A DNA stretch of 64,000 nucleotides, taken from Nostoc desertorum CM1-VF14 (GTDB lineage Bacteria > Cyanobacteriota > Cyanobacteriia > Cyanobacteriales > Nostocaceae). The stretch spans positions 175,088-239,087 of the forward strand of contig JAHHHR010000006.1 in the NCBI GenBank assembly GCA_019359245.1, given 5' to 3'. Shown here piece by piece: positions 61,936-64,000 of the stretch. The notes beneath the pieces are model-generated. The model saw nothing but the letters and a program-made list of their open reading frames with translations. It did not search any database and was not told the origin of the DNA. The position numbers and the translations under genes were made by a program. Within the stretch, counting starts at the first letter, position 1, and every line of letters starts with the position of its first letter.

Positions 61936-62248
61936 AAATCGCCTTTGAGATGATCTATTGTTAATCTACTCAAAAAATGCGATCGCAAAGTGTCCCGTTG
62001 GCGCAGCCTCTCTTCAGAAGGTATCGTAATTCTTATCGGTAATAAGTCAGCGCAAGTGCTTCGCTTGTCAGGCGCTAAGTGCGACGCCGAATAGCCCGTC
62101 GTAGACATCGCTAAATAGGGGAAATTGCGCCCGAATTGTTCGGTTCTACCACTGTCACCAGTAGACAAATAGCTATAACCTCTTAAGTAGTAGTGAGATG
62201 TCTACCCTAGACGCTGTTAGTCGCTCTTGAATTAAGGGGTGAAAACTT
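61936..62248. other. divergent spacer with palindromic repeats
   Basis: No gene is supported. It holds HIP1 sites and the palindromic text GCAAGTGCTTCGCTTGTC plus the dispersed repeat at 62081-62112. It separates the SDR gene from the histidine kinase, so both promoters should be here. Confidence 0.5.
62081..62112. repeat. dispersed repeat (GCGACGCCGAATAG and CGTAGACATCGC types)
   Basis: Joins the two repeat texts seen at 60977-61008 and 3493-3524, giving GCGACGCCGAATAG then CCCGTCGTAGACATCGCT. Confidence 0.6.
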
Positions 62249-63715
62249 GTGTACGAATGGATATTGCCAAGTCTGAGCGAAATCTTGGCTGAAAATCAAT
62301 CAAGTGTGGCTGAATGTTCACCTGCTAAGGCAGAGCGGCAGTGGCGTGTCAGCCTCGCAGCGACAGAACATTTGCTATTAAATACTTTAGCAGCTGCTTC
62401 AGTTGACACAACCCAAGGATTAGTTTTAGCTGCACCCGCACCCTTATTTAGCCAGCCAAAACTGACTCAAAGTTTACAAACAGTAACTTTTACAGCAAAA
62501 CCATTTAATCCGTTGGCGCTGATGCCATTTCAGATGCCAGGTGCGGTTGCGTCTATAAATGAAAATGAAGAAATTGCTCCCCATGAATCGGTACTTCCAT
62601 TATTACCTGCCGATCCGCTAGGGGCAGAACAGTTTTGCTTGGTTTTTACAGATAAATTTAGATTAGTACTGGTTTTAACAACCCATAAAAACGGTAAAAA
62701 AACCTTTTCATTTTCTTTTGAACCAGAAGTAGTACAGCAGGCTTGGCGATCGCTAGGAGCAAGGGTAATGCTGGCTAATCCAGAATTTTTTGCCCGCCTG
62801 GATACTTTAGTACAAGAGTATTCTCCGGTAGCGCCAGATTGCCGCATCATGATTCAGTTTAGCCAGTTGTTGCTTCAGGAATTAACAGAAGCAGAAGAGA
62901 CTAAGGACTCTTTACTAGGAATTGCGGACAAGGAGGACAAGGAGAATATCCCATGCCCAATGCCTAGTGCCCAATGCCCGAATCCTGATGTAGAATTGCT
63001 CCAAGCTTTTGCTCACGAAGTCCGCACACCTTTAACAACTATTCGCACCATGACTCGCCTACTGCTGAAGCGGCGAGATTTAGATGCCAGCGTGATCAAT
63101 CGTTTAAAAATTATCGATCACGAGTGTACCGAACAAATTGACCGCATGGAGTTGCTGTTTAAGGCAGCGGAATTAGAAACTACTATTTCAGCAAAATCGC
63201 CAAAAACTCAACTCACGCCGATGTCTTTAGATCAAGTGTTGCAGCAGAGCATTCCCCGTTGGGAACAAGCAGCGCATCGGCGGAACTTAACTTTAAATGT
63301 TGTTTTACCCCAGCAACTACCAACAGTCGTGAGTAATCCCATGATGCTAGATCAGGTACTCACTGGTTTGATAGAGAATTTCACTCGCAGCTTACCTGCT
63401 GGTAGCCATATTCAAGTACAAGTTATCCCGGCGGGAGATCAACTAAAGTTACAATTATCGCCCCAATTTGGGTGCAAAGATTCAAGTAAAACCGCCATAC
63501 CTGCAACACCACCAATTCGCAAAGCGCTTGGTCAATTGCTGATGTTCCAGCCAGAAACGGGTACGATTAGTTTGAATATCGCCGCAACCAAGCATTTGTT
63601 TCAAGCGATCGGCGGCAAATTGATTGTGCGCCAGCGTCCACATTATGGAGAAGTTTTGACAATTTTCCTCCCTCTAGAAGTTAGCAATAAACATCAATTT
63701 GGAGCTAAAGCTTAG
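62249..63715 (+). CDS. sensor histidine kinase
   Basis: GTG at 62249, with GGGGTG upstream, gives 488 residues. The N-terminal sensor part (about 1-215) is soluble and unlike PAS or GAF domains I know. The dimerisation domain has the H box FAHEVRTPLTTIRTM with phospho-acceptor His256. The ATPase domain (about 320-475) has an N box LIENFTRSLPAG, but the G boxes are weak (GGKLIVRQRPHYGE only). Residues 217-247 are encoded by repeat-like DNA (KEDKENIPCPMP, then SAQCPNP). No response regulator is adjacent. No transmembrane helix, so it senses an intracellular signal. Confidence 0.87.
   Translation: MYEWILPSLSEILAENQSSVAECSPAKAERQWRVSLAATEHLLLNTLAAASVDTTQGLVLAAPAPLFSQPKLTQSLQTVTFTAKPFNPLALMPFQMPGAVASINENEEIAPHESVLPLLPADPLGAEQFCLVFTDKFRLVLVLTTHKNGKKTFSFSFEPEVVQQAWRSLGARVMLANPEFFARLDTLVQEYSPVAPDCRIMIQFSQLLLQELTEAEETKDSLLGIADKEDKENIPCPMPSAQCPNPDVELLQAFAHEVRTPLTTIRTMTRLLLKRRDLDASVINRLKIIDHECTEQIDRMELLFKAAELETTISAKSPKTQLTPMSLDQVLQQSIPRWEQAAHRRNLTLNVVLPQQLPTVVSNPMMLDQVLTGLIENFTRSLPAGSHIQVQVIPAGDQLKLQLSPQFGCKDSSKTAIPATPPIRKALGQLLMFQPETGTISLNIAATKHLFQAIGGKLIVRQRPHYGEVLTIFLPLEVSNKHQFGAKA
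62930..62986 (+). repeat. short tandem repeat (STRR-like) inside the kinase coding sequence
   Basis: ACAAGGAGGACAAGGAGAAT is followed by CCCATGCCCAATGCC and AGTGCCCAATGCCC, which resemble the heptamer STRR text (CCCCATG/CCCAATG) of heterocystous cyanobacteria. The insert is in frame and lies in the linker between sensor and kinase domains. Confidence 0.7.
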
Positions 63716-63885
63716 GAGTAAAGATTGATCAATTATTTTTCAAAATTATAAATATTCACGTTAATAGGGCTTACGCAAAAAGTGCTAAAAAGCTGAATTT
63801 ATCGAACCGCCAAGAACGCCAAGAACTCCAACACATAGCGTCTCGTAGAGAAAAATCGTAGAGTTTGCGTAAGTCTTATACCAAT
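63716..63885. other. spacer with an ACTTACGCAAA-family element
   Basis: No gene. It contains the second MITE-like element (about 63769-63876) and a small palindrome ATTGATCAAT followed by T-rich sequence just after the kinase stop, which may end transcription. Confidence 0.5.
63769..63876. mobile_element. MITE-like element, ACTTACGCAAA family, copy 2
   Basis: Ends (GC)TTACGCAAA at about 63770 and TTTGCGTAAG at about 63864 are inverted repeats; the interior differs from copy 1 at 8184-8295 (here with two AAGAACGCCAAGAACTCC-type direct repeats). Size is about 108 bp. No clear target duplication. Confidence 0.6.
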
Positions 63886-64000
63886 TTAATATGAAGCTGC
63901 ATAGAATAGAGCTTCCAGGATAAAGTTGTAAGAAGAGACTGAAATTACCTGCTCAAATGAAAGTTGGTCGAATATTTCTTGGATGCGTTCACGTAAAGCT
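63886..64000 (-). CDS. C-terminal end of an unidentified protein cut by the window edge
   Basis: Read from the right edge leftwards, one frame is open for 37 codons and ends in TAA at 63888-63886. The last residues read ALRERIQEIFDQLSFEQVIS, then SYNFILEALFYAASY. The amphipathic helix pattern and codon use look like genuine coding sequence. The 5' part lies outside the window. No family is recognised. Confidence 0.45.
   Translation of the reverse strand, partial: ALRERIQEIFDQLSFEQVISVSSYNFILEALFYAASY

Noticed and set aside
1..64000. tRNA, rRNA, complete insertion sequence or prophage
   Set aside because: No cloverleaf, rRNA text, transposase or phage structural gene was recognised on reading. 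A dedicated RNA search was not possible.

Overview
The window looks like a chromosome segment from a filamentous, heterocyst-forming type cyanobacterium (Nostoc or a close relative). This rests on the many HIP1 octamers (GCGATCGC) in genes and spacers, on dispersed palindromic and short tandem repeats typical of that group, and on cyanobacterial families such as DUF1822, DUF928, DUF1400, CHASE2-CHAT, CHAT-TPR, hemagglutinin-type exoproteins and Uma2 nucleases. No rRNA, tRNA, CRISPR array, complete IS element or phage gene was recognised.

Layout. (1) 0.4-8 kb: scattered single genes (small protein, M28 peptidase, DUF1400 alpha/beta hydrolase, a DUF6875-like protein, a CYTH phosphatase) in long AT-rich spacers, ending in a frameshifted HTH pseudogene. 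(2) 8.2-13.5 kb: a peptide-export cassette. Two small precursors with double-glycine leaders, one carrying a beta/gamma-crystallin-like core, have duplicated flanking DNA. They are followed by a C39-peptidase ABC exporter and an HlyD adaptor. (3) 13.6-25.4 kb: a surface and exoprotein region with two hemagglutinin-type proteins, a TPR-CHAT caspase-like protease and a Gly-rich repeat protein with RTX-like character. Two eight-unit arrays of a 21-bp palindromic repeat bracket the second hemagglutinin gene. (4) 25.5-35.6 kb: two divergent paralogous cassettes, each DUF1822 - CHAT/CHASE2 - DUF928. One is preceded by a sigma-70-like gene. This is the most system-like locus of the window. (5) 35.6-41.7 kb: AI-2E family permease, small membrane protein, DUF1614 protein, FtsH and two Uma2 proteins. 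(6) 41.8-48.4 kb: a NACHT-pentapeptide-TPR STAND protein and a WD40 protein, separated by a third 21-bp array. (7) 48.7-63.7 kb: mostly metabolic and housekeeping genes: alpha/beta hydrolase, two NAD(P)-binding proteins, Rieske oxygenase, YjbQ, aminotransferase, TPR protein, GNAT, ABC exporter, acetoacetate-decarboxylase-like protein, DnaK and a histidine kinase. A gene truncated by the right edge follows.

How the parts may work together. The exporter and HlyD would process and secrete the two leader peptides. The hemagglutinin-like proteins would be exported by a TpsB partner that is not in this window. Three CHAT proteases, a NACHT ATPase and WD40/TPR/pentapeptide scaffolds put many caspase-like and STAND-type signalling modules within about 31 kb. 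Their joint function is inference.

Small non-autonomous elements are frequent. Three have perfect 8-bp target duplications, and several sit at or just beyond stop codons.
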